A stretch of 64,000 bases of DNA, from NCBI RefSeq assembly GCF_036231965.1, contig NZ_CP109499.1, positions 6,076,001 through 6,140,000 on the forward strand, read 5' to 3'. Made by a program: the position numbers and the translations under genes. Of the stretch, positions 27,260-34,492 are shown piece by piece; within the stretch, counting starts at the first letter, position 1; every line of letters starts with the position of its first letter. This DNA comes from Streptomyces sp. NBC_01428. GTDB taxonomy: Bacteria > Actinomycetota > Actinomycetes > Streptomycetales > Streptomycetaceae. Under the pieces are notes generated by a model. It was not told the DNA's origin. It did no database searches and saw nothing but the letters and a program-made list of their open reading frames with translations.

Positions 27260-27418
27260 ATGGAGCACATTCCCGCAGCCGGCTGGCTCACGGAAGCCGC
27301 GCACGCGGCGGACAAGCAGGGCCCGGGCAATCTGCTCCGCGTCGTGCTCGTCGTCATGGTCATCGGCGTGGTGTTCGCCGCCTGGTTCCTGCTGCGCGGG
27401 TACAAGCGCGAGGACTGA
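27260..27418 (+). CDS. Small single-span membrane protein (52 aa)
   Basis: An open frame of 52 codons starts at ATG 27260 and ends with TGA at 27416-27418. It has a good ribosome site, GAAGGAG, nine bases upstream. The product has a short amphipathic N-terminus (MEHIPAAGWLTEAAHAADKQ), one membrane helix (LLRVVLVVMVIGVVFAAWFLL) and a positive end (RGYKRED), so a type with the N-terminus outside is likely. No family is known to me. It is transcribed divergently from the M48 protease gene, which suggests, but does not show, a functional link. Confidence 0.75.
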   Translation: MEHIPAAGWLTEAAHAADKQGPGNLLRVVLVVMVIGVVFAAWFLLRGYKRED

Positions 27419-27598
27419 TCCGGCACGGGACGGCCACCGGCCCCGGCGGGGCGGTCACGGCAACCGGCGTCCCCAACGGCGGAGTCGGCGTGTTCGCGGC
27501 CGGGGCGCCCGCATACGATGAGCCGACGTCTTTATCCCGCCCTCCCCACACTCGACTTCGCTCGAGCGGGGGGACCCTCATCGGATAGGTCTGCCGAG

Positions 27599-27760
27599 AT
27601 GAGCTTCCACAGCACCGCCGCCCAGTTGGTCACCGTCGCCGCCGAGGGCGAGAACGGCGGCAACCACGAAAGCCTCAGCCCGTACCTGACCGGCGGCGGC
27701 GCCCTGGTCATCCTGCTCCTGCTGCTGTGGATCACCACGCGCTTCAACCGCGACCGCTGA
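27599..27760 (+). CDS. Small single-span membrane protein (53 aa)
   Basis: The start ATG at 27599 is inside a longer open frame, and its product is 53 aa. The N-terminal half is polar (MSFHSTAAQLVTVAAEGENG), then comes one hydrophobic helix (LTGGGALVILLLLLWITT) and a basic end (RFNRDR). The ribosome site is weak (CGAGATG context). It has the same size, single span and charge pattern as the product of 27260-27418, without clear sequence identity. It lies 69 bases before nadD and may share its transcript. Confidence 0.7.
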   Translation: MSFHSTAAQLVTVAAEGENGGNHESLSPYLTGGGALVILLLLLWITTRFNRDR

Positions 27761-27829
27761 GCCCCACCGGCCCCGTCCGGGGCCCCTGTCGGCCGGAGCC
27801 CGTCGGCCGGGCCGGTAGGGTCTGCACGC

Positions 27830-28558
27830 ATGGGAGAGCAGGACATGCCTACCGGTCCGGCGAGTGACACGGGCAGCGGCGCCGACGGCGCCGCCACGGA
27901 CGGCGCGAGCGGCACGGCCGGCAGCGCGGCGAAGCGGCTGACGGCCGGTCCCAGGGGCGGGCCCTCGAATCCGGGCAAGCGCCGTCTCGGCGTCATGGGC
28001 GGCACGTTCGACCCGATCCACCACGGTCACCTGGTGGCGGCCAGCGAGGTCGCCGCCCAGTTCCACCTCGACCAGGTCGTGTTCGTGCCGACCGGCCAGC
28101 CGTGGCAGAAGACCGACCGCAAGGTCACCCCGGCCGAGGACCGCTATCTGATGACGGTCATCGCGACCGCCGAGAACCCGCAGTTCTCGGTGAGCCGCAT
28201 CGACATCGACCGCGGCGGGCCGACGTACACCACGGACACCCTGCGCGACCTGCGCTCGCTCAATCCCGACGCGGACCTCTTCTTCATCACCGGCGCCGAC
28301 GCGCTCGGCCAGATCCTCACCTGGCGCTACACCGAAGAGCTGTTCTCCCTCGCGCACTTCATCGGGGTCACCCGGCCCGGCCACACCCTGACCGACCCGG
28401 GGCTCCCGGAGGGCGGTGTCTCGCTCGTCGAGGTTCCCGCGCTCGCCATCTCGTCCACAGACTGCCGTGCGAGAGTCGCCAAGGGCGATCCCGTCTGGTA
28501 TCTGGTGCCGGACGGTGTGGTGCGCTACATCGACAAGCGTGAGCTGTACCGCGGCTAG
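27830..28558 (+). CDS. nadD: Nicotinate-nucleotide adenylyltransferase
   Basis: A 242 aa enzyme that joins nicotinate mononucleotide and ATP to give deamido-NAD. The nucleotidyltransferase signature GGTFDPIHHGHL lies near residue 57. Later motifs are VVFVPTGQPWQK, FFITGADALGQILTW and the C-terminal ISSTDCRARVAKG (ISSTxxR). About 45 N-terminal residues, rich in Gly/Ala/Ser, precede the core and are not found in most NadD. TAGGGT nine bases before the ATG could be the -10 of a leaderless or near-leaderless message. It is followed closely by the LCP gene. Confidence 0.95.
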   Translation: MGEQDMPTGPASDTGSGADGAATDGASGTAGSAAKRLTAGPRGGPSNPGKRRLGVMGGTFDPIHHGHLVAASEVAAQFHLDQVVFVPTGQPWQKTDRKVTPAEDRYLMTVIATAENPQFSVSRIDIDRGGPTYTTDTLRDLRSLNPDADLFFITGADALGQILTWRYTEELFSLAHFIGVTRPGHTLTDPGLPEGGVSLVEVPALAISSTDCRARVAKGDPVWYLVPDGVVRYIDKRELYRG

Positions 28559-28578
28559 TGAGCCGAGAGGGGCACCCG

Positions 28579-30387
28579 GTGAACGACCGATACGACGGAT
28601 ACACGGGCGGCGATCCGTACGAACTCGTCGGCTACGACGAGTTCGGGCAGCCCGTGTACCGGCAGGTGCCGCAGCAGCCTGCCCAGGGGTACGACGGCTA
28701 CGGCGCCCAGCAGCAACAGGGCTACGGCTACGACCCCTACGCGACGGGCACCCAGGAGCCCGTCCACCCCGTCCAGCCGTACGACACGGGGCAGCAGCAA
28801 CAGGCGTCCCCGTACGACACCGGTCAGCAGCCGACGGCGTCCCCGTACGACACGGGACAGCAGCCCACGGTGTCGCCCTACGACACCGGCCGGCAGCCGA
28901 GCGCCCAGCCCTACGGCTCCCACGACGCCTACGGCACCGGTGCGCCCGGCGCCGGCGGGCCCGCCGGGACCGGGTACGACGCCTACGGCCGGCAGGGCGC
29001 GGGCACCGGTCAGCAGCCCCGGGTCGTCGCCGAGCAGACCGCGTACATCCCGCAGCAGGCCGGGCCCCAGGAGGACGACGACAGCCCGCTGCGCGCCGAC
29101 CGGGACTACCGCACCGAGCAGTTCGCCTTCGTCGAGGAACCGGAAGCCGAGTCCGAGGACGTCATCGACTGGCTGAAGTTCACCGAGAACCGCACCGAGC
29201 GCCGCGAGGAGGCCAGGCGCCGCGCGCGCGGCCGGGTCGTCGCGCTCGTCGTGGTCCTCGCCCTCGTCGTCGTCGGAGGCGCCGGCTACCTCTGGTACGC
29301 GGGCAAGCTGCCCGGCACCTCCTCGGACGCCAGGCCGGGGACCAGCACGGCCGTCACCGCCCAGAAGCGCGACGTGATCGTCGTCCACCTGCACAACACC
29401 AAGGGCGGCGGGACCTCCACGGCACTGCTCGTCGACAACACCACCACCCGGCAGGGCACCACCGTCCTGCTGCCCAACGCGCTGGCCCTGACGGACGACG
29501 ACGGCTCGACGACCACGCTCGCCAAGTCCGTCGACAGCGACGGCTCGTCCGGCACCCGGGACGCGGTCGACACCGTGCTCGGCACCAACATCCAGGGCAC
29601 CTGGCGGCTCGACACCCCCTACCTCAACAACCTCGTCGAACTCGTCGGCAACGTGGACATCACCACCAACGCCGACGTGCCGGACCCCGAGTCCAAGAAG
29701 AAGGGGGAGGCCCCGCTCGTCAAGAAGGGCGCGGACCAGACCCTCAGCGGCAAGATGGCCGTCGCCTACGCCACCTACCGGGCCCCCGGCGAGGCGCAGA
29801 ACGCGCAGCTGGAACGGTTCGGCCAGGTCATGCAGGGAGTGCTGCGCAAGCTGTCCTCCGACAAGCAGGCCGCGACGACCACCGTGCAGACGCTGGCGCA
29901 GATCCTCGACCCGTCCCTGACGGACCAGGACCTCGGCGCCTTCCTCTCCAAGCTCGCCGACCTCGCCAAGGGCGGCGACTACAAGACCGCGCTGCTCCCC
30001 GTGCAGCAGGACGGCACCCTCGGCGAGAGCGCCTCCAGCAGCGTGATCAAGGACATCCTCGGCGGTACGGCGAAGAGCCCGGACGCCGACGCCGCGGTCC
30101 GCGTCGGCATCAAGAACGCCACCGGCGACAAGGCGGCCACCGGACAGGCCCGCGTCGTCCTGGTCAACGGCGGCTACACCTACCTGGACGCCGGATCCGC
30201 CGGCGCGGCCCAGAGCGTGTCGCAGATCACCTACGGCGACGCGGCGAAGAAGGACGACGCCGTGGAGGTCGCCAAGACGCTGGGGCTGCCGACCAGCACG
30301 GTCAAGAAGGGCACGGTCACCAACAACGCCGACGTCTCGGTCGTCCTCGGCCAGGACTACAAGGTCGACACGGCGCCCAAGGGGTGA
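28579..30387 (+). CDS. pdtA: LytR-CpsA-Psr family wall-polymer transferase
   Basis: A 602 aa bitopic membrane protein. The cytoplasmic N-terminus (about 210 residues) is Tyr/Gln/Gly-rich with four 11-residue repeats, PYDTGQQPTxS. A membrane helix follows (VVALVVVLALVVVGGAGYLWYAG, about 220-242), then an external LCP-like domain and a C-terminal LytR_C domain (VRVGIKNATGDKAATGQARVVLVNGGYTYLDAG). LCP enzymes attach anionic glycopolymers to peptidoglycan. The LCP core here is divergent and lacks the usual Arg-rich pocket text. The position after nadD matches SCO2578, recalled as PdtA. The GTG at 28579 follows AGAGGGG; a GTG at 28558 overlapping the nadD stop lacks a site. Confidence 0.75.
   Translation: MNDRYDGYTGGDPYELVGYDEFGQPVYRQVPQQPAQGYDGYGAQQQQGYGYDPYATGTQEPVHPVQPYDTGQQQQASPYDTGQQPTASPYDTGQQPTVSPYDTGRQPSAQPYGSHDAYGTGAPGAGGPAGTGYDAYGRQGAGTGQQPRVVAEQTAYIPQQAGPQEDDDSPLRADRDYRTEQFAFVEEPEAESEDVIDWLKFTENRTERREEARRRARGRVVALVVVLALVVVGGAGYLWYAGKLPGTSSDARPGTSTAVTAQKRDVIVVHLHNTKGGGTSTALLVDNTTTRQGTTVLLPNALALTDDDGSTTTLAKSVDSDGSSGTRDAVDTVLGTNIQGTWRLDTPYLNNLVELVGNVDITTNADVPDPESKKKGEAPLVKKGADQTLSGKMAVAYATYRAPGEAQNAQLERFGQVMQGVLRKLSSDKQAATTTVQTLAQILDPSLTDQDLGAFLSKLADLAKGGDYKTALLPVQQDGTLGESASSSVIKDILGGTAKSPDADAAVRVGIKNATGDKAATGQARVVLVNGGYTYLDAGSAGAAQSVSQITYGDAAKKDDAVEVAKTLGLPTSTVKKGTVTNNADVSVVLGQDYKVDTAPKG
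28777..28908 (+). repeat. Four 33-bp coding repeats in the LCP gene
   Basis: Four 33-base units encode PYDTGQQQQAS, PYDTGQQPTAS, PYDTGQQPTVS and PYDTGRQPSAQ. The units differ mostly at synonymous sites and could change copy number in frame. Confidence 0.9.
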
Positions 30388-30427
30388 CCGCGACCACGCC
30401 CCGGGGCAGCCCGGGGCGTGGTCGCGG
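30388..30427 (+). terminator. Strong terminator after the LCP gene
   Basis: A perfect 18-bp stem (30388-30405 with 30410-30427) closes on a GCAG loop and starts directly after the stop codon. Confidence 0.9.
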
Positions 30428-30500
30428 GAAACGCGTGGGGGGTCCTCGGCGGTCCGTGAGACCCTTGAGTCATTACTGACCGCCGACGGAAAGCCGCGTA

Positions 30501-30944
30501 GTGACCGCCACGGACCGCTCCATCGAGCTCATCAAGACCGCCGCACAGGCGGCCGCAGACAAGCTCGCGCACGACATCATCGCCTACGACGTGAGCGATG
30601 TGCTCTCGATCACCGACGCCTTCCTGCTGGCGTCCGCCCCGAACGACCGCCAGGTCAAGTCGATCGTCGACGAGATCGAGGAGCGCCTCAGCAAGGAGCT
30701 CGGCGTCAAGCCGGTGCGCCGCGAGGGCGACCGCGAGGCCCGCTGGGTCCTGCTCGACTACGTCGACATCGTGGTGCACGTCCAGCACAGCGAGGAGCGT
30801 GTCTTCTACGCCCTCGAGCGCCTGTGGAAGGACTGCCCCGAGCTGGACCTCCCCGAGGAGGCCAAGGCGACCCGCGGCAAGGGCGCCGAGCACGCCAAGT
30901 TCCAGGCCGAGGAGGACTCCGCCGAACTGGAGGAGCTGCGGTGA
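30501..30944 (+). CDS. rsfS: Ribosomal silencing factor RsfS
   Basis: A 147 aa protein that binds L14 on the 50S subunit and blocks subunit joining when nutrients are short. Family features are KLAHDIIAYDVSDVLSITDAFLLASAPNDRQVKSIVDEIEE and WVLLDYVDIVVHVQHSEERVFYALERLW. The C-terminal 25 residues are charged. The GTG at 30501 is preceded by GGAAAG. The next gene overlaps by four bases (GTGA), so the two are translationally coupled, as in many actinobacteria. Confidence 0.95.
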   Translation: MTATDRSIELIKTAAQAAADKLAHDIIAYDVSDVLSITDAFLLASAPNDRQVKSIVDEIEERLSKELGVKPVRREGDREARWVLLDYVDIVVHVQHSEERVFYALERLWKDCPELDLPEEAKATRGKGAEHAKFQAEEDSAELEELR

Positions 30945-31627
30945 CCGGTGGGGCCGAGAAGAGGCCGGGCGCGGAGAGCGGCGGCAGGCCGGGTCGCGGC
31001 CGCCGCCTCATCCTCTGGAGGCACGGCCAGACCTCGTGGAACGTGGAGCGCCGCTTCCAGGGCACCACGGACGTCGCGCTGACCGAGACGGGTGTCGGGC
31101 AGGCCAGGCGCGCCGCCCGGCTGCTCGCCTCGCTGAAGCCCGACGCCATCGTCGCCTCGGACCTCCAGCGGGCCGCGAACACGGCCGCCGAGCTGGCCGC
31201 GCTGACCGGCCTCGAGGTCACGCACGACGAGGGCCTGCGGGAGACCTACGCGGGCGTCTGGCAGGGCCTGACGCACGAGGAGATCATCGCCCGCCACGGC
31301 GAGGAGTACGCCGCGTGGAAGCGCGGTGAGGCCGTCCGTCGCGGCGGAGGCGAGCTGGAGAGCGAGGTCGCCGACCGCGCCGCCCCCGTGGTGCTGCGGC
31401 ACGCGGAGAAGCTCCCGGACGACGGCACGCTCGTCGTCGTCAGCCACGGCGGCACGATCCGCACCACGATCGGCCGTCTGCTCGGCCTGGAGTCCCAGCA
31501 CTGGGAGAGCCTCGGCGGGCTGTCCAACTGCTGCTGGTCGGTCCTCGGCGAGGGCGCCCGCGGCTGGCGGCTCCTGGAGCACAACGCCGGCACGCTGCCC
31601 GAACCGGTGCTCGGCGACGACGACTGA
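30941..31627 (+). CDS. Histidine phosphatase family protein
   Basis: A 228 aa enzyme of the phosphoglycerate-mutase-like superfamily. The catalytic motif is LWRHGQTSWN, with the phospho-accepting histidine, and the second histidine is in VVVSHGGTIR. The basic pocket is completed by SDLQRAANTA and ETYAGVWQGLTHEEI. Family members act on varied phosphate esters, and the substrate here cannot be read. The GTG start overlaps the rsfS stop in GTGA, which also rules out the upstream open frame. The ~20 N-terminal residues are Gly/Arg-rich. Confidence 0.9.
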   Translation: MTGGAEKRPGAESGGRPGRGRRLILWRHGQTSWNVERRFQGTTDVALTETGVGQARRAARLLASLKPDAIVASDLQRAANTAAELAALTGLEVTHDEGLRETYAGVWQGLTHEEIIARHGEEYAAWKRGEAVRRGGGELESEVADRAAPVVLRHAEKLPDDGTLVVVSHGGTIRTTIGRLLGLESQHWESLGGLSNCCWSVLGEGARGWRLLEHNAGTLPEPVLGDDD

Positions 31628-31645
31628 GCGGTGCCACGGAAGGCC

Positions 31646-31673
31646 TCCGTCCGGTCCCGCGGGCCCGGACGGA
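31646..31673 (+). terminator. Terminator after the histidine phosphatase gene
   Basis: TCCGTCCGG (31646-31654) pairs with CCGGACGGA (31665-31673). An inner CCCGCGGG can pair as well. Confidence 0.6.
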
Positions 31674-31703
31674 CCGGATTTCACTTTCCGGCTGGTCGCA
31701 GGC

Positions 31704-31709
31704 TAAAGT
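31704..31709 (+). promoter_or_regulatory. Possible -10 of the first tRNA-Ala gene
   Basis: TAAAGT lies about 37 bases before the tRNA in an AT-rich patch. No good -35 is seen. Confidence 0.4.
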
Positions 31710-31745
31710 TCTTCTTGTTCGGCCCGCAGGGCGGGAAGAACACAC

Positions 31746-31818
31746 GGGGCTATAGCTCAGTTGGTAGAGCGCCTGCATGGCATGCAGGAGGTCAGGAGTT
31801 CAATTCTCCTTAGCTCCA
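31746..31818 (+). tRNA. tRNA-Ala (anticodon GGC), copy 1
   Basis: A 73-base cloverleaf fits without gaps: 7-bp acceptor stem with the G3:U70 pair that marks alanine tRNAs, D arm GCTC/GAGC, anticodon arm CCTGC-ATGGCAT-GCAGG giving anticodon GGC, and T arm AGGAG-TTCAATT-CTCCT with discriminator A. CCA is not encoded. An identical copy lies at 32673-32745. Confidence 0.97.
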
Positions 31819-31868
31819 CGGATCGACTCCCTTTCGAGTTATCGAAGAGTCGTTGATCGCTTGTGAAG

Positions 31869-31898
31869 ATCCCGTCCCCGGCAGGGGGCGGGATTTTT
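31869..31898 (+). terminator. Intrinsic terminator of tRNA-Ala copy 1
   Basis: An 11-bp stem with one G-U pair (31869-31879 with 31884-31894) and a GGCA loop runs straight into a T tract, rare in this GC-rich window. Confidence 0.9.
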
Positions 31899-32028
31899 CG
31901 TTGTCCTCCGCTTGAGTCAGTTGGCGCCGCCGGGCGTATATCTCTGCGGACACCCTCCTGGCGTGCATGAATGCGCGGGCCGCGACGGCCGCGCCGGGTC
32001 CCGTGTCCGGACTGGTACGAAGGCGTCG

Positions 32029-32058
32029 CTGACCGTATTGCCGCTGCCGTGGCAGAAT
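32029..32058 (+). promoter_or_regulatory. Promoter of the zinc-ribbon gene pair
   Basis: CTGACC (32029-32034) and CAGAAT (32053-32058) are 18 bases apart. Transcription would start near 32065, about 37 bases before the ATG at 32102. Confidence 0.5.
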
Positions 32059-32101
32059 CAAACGGCCGGAAGGGGGCGCGGCCCGACGGGAGGGAGAACC
32101 G

Positions 32102-32275
32102 ATGCCTGCCAGCATCATCGAGGAGGTCGAGGATCTCCCCGATGCGGTACTGACCCGGAAGCCAGCCACCCTCCTCGACTGCCCGTCCTGCGGATCGGCC
32201 CACATCGCCCAGGTTCTCGGCGACAATGGTGGGATCTCCTACGTGTGCACGGCCTGCGGCCACAGCTGGAGCTGA
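32102..32275 (+). CDS. Small zinc-ribbon protein (57 aa)
   Basis: A 57-codon frame starts at ATG 32102 with GGGAGGGAG upstream and ends with TGA at 32273-32275. The product has two Cys pairs, CPSC and CTAC, 22 residues apart, with a WS end: DCPSCGSAH and YVCTACGHSW. This is the pattern of a zinc ribbon like those of transcription or translation factors. The N-terminus is acidic (SIIEEVEDLPDAVL). It may bind nucleic acid or protein. The next gene begins three bases later and also carries Cys pairs. Confidence 0.8.
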   Translation: MPASIIEEVEDLPDAVLTRKPATLLDCPSCGSAHIAQVLGDNGGISYVCTACGHSWS

Positions 32276-32278
32276 TCG

Positions 32279-32512
32279 ATGGGTGCACACAGGCGGAAGT
32301 GCGATTGGTGCGGCAGTGGTACGCCCATCGTCCGCGACATGGAGCCGGTCAACCACGACTACCAGTACTGGTGCGAGGAGTGCGCGCGGGCACTGATCAT
32401 AAAAGGCGACCCGATCGAGACATATCGGGAGCTGGAGGGCGAGCCGATCTACGGCCGGCTCCTCGACGAGCACTGCACCCTCAAGCGGTTCTACTCGTTC
32501 GCCACGGCCTGA
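32279..32512 (+). CDS. Small CxxC-type zinc-binding protein (77 aa)
   Basis: A 77 aa protein with two Cys pairs, CDWC and CEEC, about 23 residues apart, likely holding one zinc. The rest (IKGDPIETYRELEGEPIYGRLLDEHCTLKRFYSF) is a mixed charged domain with no known family. ATA and AAA codons appear together (ATC ATA AAA), unusual for this genome. It starts three bases after the stop of the upstream zinc-ribbon gene, so it is translationally coupled. Both genes sit between two identical tRNA-Ala genes. Confidence 0.75.
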   Translation: MGAHRRKCDWCGSGTPIVRDMEPVNHDYQYWCEECARALIIKGDPIETYRELEGEPIYGRLLDEHCTLKRFYSFATA

Positions 32513-32579
32513 CCGGGGAGTCCCGGGCCGGGTCGGCGAATCCGACATTTAGCCTCAATCGGCGCGTACGGGAAACGAT

Positions 32580-32610
32580 TTGGTGGTTCCCCAGGGGGAC
32601 CGTGTAATGT
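32580..32610 (+). promoter_or_regulatory. Promoter of tRNA-Ala copy 2
   Basis: TTGGTG (32580-32585) and TAATGT (32605-32610) are 19 bases apart, and TG precedes the -10 box. Transcription would start near 32617, 56 bases before the tRNA. Confidence 0.5.
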
Positions 32611-32672
32611 TGGCGTCGCCGCCGGGGAAACCGGGCGGAACGGCCGGGAAGCGGTTACGCCGCTGGTCGCGA

Positions 32673-32745
32673 GGGGCTATAGCTCAGTTGGTAGAGCGCC
32701 TGCATGGCATGCAGGAGGTCAGGAGTTCAATTCTCCTTAGCTCCA
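32673..32745 (+). tRNA. tRNA-Ala (anticodon GGC), copy 2
   Basis: All 73 bases are identical to the copy at 31746-31818, including the G3:U70 pair and GGC anticodon. The flanking sequences differ, so only the tRNA itself is duplicated. Confidence 0.97.
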
Positions 32746-32758
32746 CAGCAGTTGACAG

Positions 32759-32783
32759 CGGGTCACCCGGATCGGGTGGCCCG
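32759..32783 (+). terminator. Terminator of tRNA-Ala copy 2
   Basis: An 11-bp stem with one G-U pair (32759-32769 with 32773-32783), a GAT-type loop and a following CTTCTTCGTT. Confidence 0.75.
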
Positions 32784-32818
32784 CTTCTTCGTTGTCCCGC
32801 GCCGGAAGGCAGCGAGAA

Positions 32819-32845
32819 GCGGGCCACCGGTCACCGGTGGCCCGC
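32819..32845. terminator. Second, bidirectional hairpin before the NuoF-like gene end
   Basis: A perfect 12-bp stem (32819-32830 with 32834-32845) with a TCA loop. TTTCTCG follows on the plus strand and TTCTCGC on the minus strand, so it can also end the minus-strand NuoF-like gene. Confidence 0.8.
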
Positions 32846-32872
32846 TTTCTCGTGTTCAGCGTCCTCGCGGGC

Positions 32873-34492
32873 TCATCGGCCGCTGCCCAGGGCACGCCGG
32901 CCGCGCCCCTGGGACAGCACCGGCAGGTTGTTGCGGGCCGGCGCGGCGGACCGGGTGTCCTCCTCCAGGCGCAGGGCGAGCGCCGGGCAGCGCCGTACCG
33001 CCCGCAGGGCCTTCGCCTCGGCGTAGCGGGGCACGGAGGCCTGCGCGACGGTCGGGAAGCCGTCGGCCCCCAGCTCGAAGACCTCGGGGAGGATGTCGGC
33101 GCACAGGCCGTGCCCGCGGCACAGCGTCCAGTCGACGTAGATCTTCTGGCGGCTGGAGCCCGTGTCCTGCTCGCCCTGGCCGCCCGGGATGCCCGCGGGT
33201 GCCCTGCCGCCCTCGAAGAGCGGCAGAACGCCCTCCACGGGCCGTCCGCAGCCGTTTCCGAGGACATGGGCGGCCAGGTCGTCCGTGAACGCCTTGAGGG
33301 TCGACTCGATGAACATCGCCGAGCCGTCCGGGTGGGAGCACGCGCCGCGCCGCTTCACGGACTTGGCGACCTGCTTCACGGCCTCCAGGGCCGCGGGGCC
33401 GCCGCCGTTGAGGATGTCCTCCAGGCCGCGGGCCGCGGCCGGCAGCCCGAGGTAGCAGGGACCGCACTGTCCCGCGCTCTCCTCGGCCAGCCACTGGGCC
33501 ACCCGCAGCGATTCGCCGAGCGGGCAGGTCTGCTGGGTGATCGGCATGATGGCGCCGGCGCCGAGCGCGCCGCCCACCGCGGCCAGGTTGTCGCGCGAGA
33601 CGATCGCCTCGTTGACCGCCGCCGCGTCCAGCCACTTGCCGTGATAGCCGCCGGTCAGCACGCCCTGCGGCATCGGCGGGGCGCCGGCCAGCTGGAGGAC
33701 GTACCGCAGCGGCACGCCCGTGGGGACCTCGATCACCATGGGGCGCGCGACCGCGCCCGAGACGGTGAGCATGACGGTGCCGGGCTCGTCGTAGAGGCCC
33801 GTGTTGCGGTAGCGGTCGGGGCCGATGCGGGCTGCGATGGCCAGCTGGGCGAAGGTCTCCGCGTTCGACAGGAGGGTTGGCGCACCGCCCACACCGCTCT
33901 GTGACGCGCTGATCTTGCGGCCCGGCGGGATGGCCGGCCCGCCGTCGATCGACCGCACCAGCGAGGCGGCGGCCCCGGTCACCATCCGGACCGGATTGCG
34001 CTGCACCCGCGCGCGCAGCGGCGATCCGCGCCGGTTGCTCAGGCCGCGTTCGGCCAGCGCGGCCTCCATGGAGCGCTGGGTCGATTCGCGGGTCACGCCG
34101 ATCACGAGCGTGCGCGCCCCCATGGCCTCGGCGGCCAGCAGGGCGCCGTCCAGGATCAGGTGCGGGGCACGGTTGATGAGCACCGTGTCCTTGCGGCAGG
34201 CCGGTTCGTCCTCGCTTCCGTTGACGACGACCACCGGGCGGATGCCCTTCTTGATGGCCGATTCGGCAACCGAGCGCAGTTTCTTGGCGAAGGGGAAACC
34301 GGCGCCGCCGCGCCCCTTCAGGGAGATCGCCTCGGCGAGTCCCGCGAGCTGTTCGCCACCCATCGGTTCGAGCGGACCGTGCACCTTCAGGTGCATGGGC
34401 AGATCAAGACGTTCAACCAGGTCGAAACCCGACGTGAGCTGCGGAAGTCCGACGACGCGGACCTCCGGGACGTCGGGCAGGGCCTCGTTCAC
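32873..34492 (-). CDS. NuoF-like flavoprotein fused to a ferredoxin
   Basis: A 539 aa protein. The N-terminal part is like the NADH- and FMN-binding NuoF subunit of complex I (LKGRGGAGFPFAKKL, VVVNGSEDEPACRKD, then SLBB and the iron-sulphur region with SAGQCGPCYLG and the later RRGACSHPDG cysteine). The C-terminal ~80 residues are a ferredoxin of the [3Fe-4S]/[4Fe-4S] type (CRGHGLCADILPEVFELG and RRCPALAL). It lacks the other complex I partners. The GTG start overlaps the stop of the upstream membrane gene in GTGA, so the two are made together and likely form a membrane electron-transfer pair. The partner and physiological role are unknown. Confidence 0.85.
   Translation of the reverse strand: MNEALPDVPEVRVVGLPQLTSGFDLVERLDLPMHLKVHGPLEPMGGEQLAGLAEAISLKGRGGAGFPFAKKLRSVAESAIKKGIRPVVVVNGSEDEPACRKDTVLINRAPHLILDGALLAAEAMGARTLVIGVTRESTQRSMEAALAERGLSNRRGSPLRARVQRNPVRMVTGAAASLVRSIDGGPAIPPGRKISASQSGVGGAPTLLSNAETFAQLAIAARIGPDRYRNTGLYDEPGTVMLTVSGAVARPMVIEVPTGVPLRYVLQLAGAPPMPQGVLTGGYHGKWLDAAAVNEAIVSRDNLAAVGGALGAGAIMPITQQTCPLGESLRVAQWLAEESAGQCGPCYLGLPAAARGLEDILNGGGPAALEAVKQVAKSVKRRGACSHPDGSAMFIESTLKAFTDDLAAHVLGNGCGRPVEGVLPLFEGGRAPAGIPGGQGEQDTGSSRQKIYVDWTLCRGHGLCADILPEVFELGADGFPTVAQASVPRYAEAKALRAVRRCPALALRLEEDTRSAAPARNNLPVLSQGRGRRALGSGR

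Noticed and set aside
31746..32745. Identical tRNA repeats as attL/attR of an integrated element
   Set aside because: The whole tRNA is repeated, each has its own terminator, and there is no integrase or phage gene between. A simple duplication is more likely.
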